64,000 nucleotides of DNA. Origin: Bradyrhizobium sp. AUGA SZCCT0158. GTDB taxonomy: Bacteria; Pseudomonadota; Alphaproteobacteria; Rhizobiales; Xanthobacteraceae. The stretch is taken from assembly GCF_018130065.1 (NCBI RefSeq), contig NZ_JAFCME010000027.1:1-64000 (forward strand). Direction: 5' to 3'. A program made the position numbers and the translations under genes. Shown piece by piece: positions 62,578 to 64,000 of this stretch. The first letter of the stretch is position 1. Every line of letters starts with the position of its first letter. The notes beneath the pieces are model-generated. The model searched no databases and was not told where the DNA came from. It worked only from the letters and a program-made list of their open reading frames with translations.

Positions 62578-63377
62578 CTAAGAGACTGCCCCACGAATAA
62601 TGCGGCTCCTCGCCTGTTCTGCAACGCTCGGGCCAGCATTTCCATTCAACCGCGCTTCAAATATGCAGCGCTCTCGCGGATTGAGGACTTCCATGGCGCC
62701 GGCAAGCGCCTGACGCCGCTGTTTGGCTTCCTCCTGCGCGTACACGGCTTCGGGACTGGATGCCGGGTCGACGAGCCAGTCCTGCATTTCGCCCGCCTCG
62801 TCTGCACGCACCAGAGTGTTGAGCGACACGTCGCTGCCAAGGCGCCGGTTCATTTCGACGACGTTGTTCTCCTGCACGGCGAGCCTCTTGGTGATCATCG
62901 CGGTGTGCTCCGGACGAAGGTCGCCTTCCTCTAGTGCCGAGATTTCCGCTTTTGTCCTCCGAAGCTTGAAAACAGTTTCTTCTGGGCGGCGCTGGTTCCC
63001 ATTTTTACCAGCGACCACGAACGCAGGATGTATTCCTGTATCGAAGCCTTGATCCACCACATCGCATAGGTCGCGAGCCGGAAGCCGCGCTCGGGCTCGA
63101 AGCGCTTCACGGCCTGCATGAGGCCCACGTTTCCCTCCGAAATGATGTCCGCAATCGGGAGCCCGTAGCCCCGATAACGCATGGCGATCTTGGCGACGAG
63201 CCGCAGATGGCTGGTGACGAGATGATAGGCTGCTTCACGGTCGCCATGGTCGCGCCGGCGCCTCGCATAGGCCGAATCCTGGTCCGGCCGCAACATGGGA
63301 AACTTGCGGATTTCCGCAAGATAAAGCGTCAACCCGGCGTCGAGCGACAGCATCGGAACAAATGCGGTGCCTCCCAT
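62578..63377 (-). pseudogene. rpoH-like heat-shock sigma factor, frameshifted and 3'-truncated
   Basis: Begins GLTLYLAEIRKFPMLRPDQD. Region 2 is HLVTSHLRLVAKIAMRYRGY, SEGNVGLMQAVKRFEPERGF and RLATYAMWWIKASIQEYILR, then SWSLVKMGTSAAQKKLF. One T is missing near 62965 (four T instead of five), and the next frame continues FKLRRTKAEISALEEGDLRP, SLNTLVRADEAGEMQDWLVD to NPRERCIFEARL. It then reads NGNAGPSVAEQARSRI and stops, so the region 4.2 helix-turn-helix is lost. Probably inactive even if the frameshift is an error. Confidence 0.85.
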
Positions 63378-63440
63378 TGTTCACCTCCTCGTCTCTATTC
63401 GACAGCTCGTATCCAGCGTTTTCGTACCCAAATTTGAGAC

Positions 63441-63611
63441 CTAATTTGGCGCACGGTCCCCGTTGATGGATGACGTTACGACCGAGGGCGGCGGCGTGTA
63501 CGTTTGCGGTGGATCGGGCGCCCACACAAAGTAGAGTTCGCCCGCTATCAGCATGACGGCAGCGATCGCCACGGCAAACATGCCCAGCACCAGATCGTAC
63601 GGGTCATCCAT
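63441..63611 (-). CDS. small single-pass membrane protein
   Basis: 56 residues from ATG 63611: MDDPYDLVLGMFAVAIAAVM, then LIAGELYFVWAPDPPQTYTP and PPSVVTSSINGDRAPN. One membrane helix and a Pro-rich tail. Located upstream of the rpoH-like pseudogene on the same strand. Confidence 0.55.
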   Translation of the reverse strand: MDDPYDLVLGMFAVAIAAVMLIAGELYFVWAPDPPQTYTPPPSVVTSSINGDRAPN

Positions 63612-64000
63612 CGCTTTTGAAATCTTGCGGTTCTATTCGAACCTAAGGGCATCCGCAGCACGACGAGAACGTCTGACGGTGACAGGGATGCCTCGCGGAC
63701 CGTTGGACTGCACATGGCGTAAACGGACCGAACTACCCCTCTCGCCGCTCCATGCCTTCGCGTCCTGCTGCAACCGGCTCGCCCAGATTGCTGGCATTAT
63801 GCGATCTCAGGCCCAGCCTACACTAGCATTTGGAAGGTCTGGCAGCTGCCCCGGCGAGCCGTTCGCTCGGCACAGACGATGCCCGCATTCGCAAGCGCTA
63901 TTGGGTGCCTGACGCCGGCCTTCCATGCATTCGAGATCGCGGTAGCGACCAACATTTCAGGATTTGGAAATCTGTCGATCAATCCAGTTCCGTAGACGTA
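63612..64000. other. right edge, no supported gene
   Basis: No gene recognised in the last 389 bases. The plus-strand open frame to 63912 lacks family signs. Confidence 0.35.

Noticed and set aside
1..64000. tRNA, rRNA, CRISPR arrays, riboswitches and intact insertion sequences
   Set aside because: None found on reading both strands; subtle structured RNAs cannot be excluded without a covariance-model search.

Overview
The window looks like chromosome from a Bradyrhizobium-type alphaproteobacterium (order Hyphomicrobiales). This is inferred from GC-rich coding sequence, many small proteins of a style common in that group, a Ku/LigD-type end-joining pair, DUF4142 and DUF3618 stress proteins, and general-stress (EcfG-type) promoter matches. 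No rRNA, tRNA, CRISPR array or intact transposase was seen. A decayed IS66 transposase tail and many broken genes mark it as an accessory, decaying region.

Layout. 0.4-11.9 kb: a thioredoxin-reductase-like flavoprotein, a DUF72 protein, a PLP-fold enzyme, a HAD hydrolase, ku, small zinc-binding proteins, an alpha/beta hydrolase, a lipoprotein, a monooxygenase-fold protein and a TAXI-type binding protein. 12-18.6 kb: a minus-strand membrane/stress block (YihY; then AI-2E transporter, DUF3618, DUF883-like, holin-X-like and a related protein in one tight operon). 18.9-26 kb: a frameshifted UvrA-like gene, a zinc alcohol dehydrogenase and a second, decayed copy of the AI-2E/YihY block. 26.5-31.5 kb: twin lysine-rich histone-H1-like proteins, a DUF72 remnant, a secreted Gly/Tyr-rich protein, a broken amidase and Bug-type binding protein pair, and the IS66 remnant.

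31.7-44.1 kb is the most notable block. A collagen-like protein with about 22 Gly-Ser-Thr-Gly-Ala-Thr units and a companion protein lie divergent from a type I secretion ABC transporter, a Sel1-repeat protein, an HlyD adaptor, two small translationally coupled ORFs and a 1057-residue glycosyltransferase-propeller-methyltransferase fusion. The arrangement suggests a dedicated system that secretes and possibly glycosylates a collagen-like protein. At 46.9 and 49.1 kb lie two unlisted short genes with double-glycine leader motifs (LDAVSGG and LDVVSGG), both with damaged or non-canonical starts.

49-57 kb: a NYN-domain protein, hypothetical anchored proteins, an outer-membrane barrel lacking its signal peptide, a PilZ protein, a stand-alone ATP-dependent DNA ligase and two DUF4142 proteins. 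57.4-61.4 kb: a tight four-gene minus-strand operon (vWA protein, Ser/Thr kinase with FHA-like tail, calcineurin-type phosphatase, zinc-ribbon membrane protein) that resembles a phosphorylation-signalling or stress module. 61.8-63.6 kb: a small membrane protein, a broken rpoH-like sigma gene and two small genes.

A recurring theme is small indels, several in homopolymers, that break otherwise recognisable genes. They may be real decay or assembly error, and this affects how every 'pseudogene' call below should be read.
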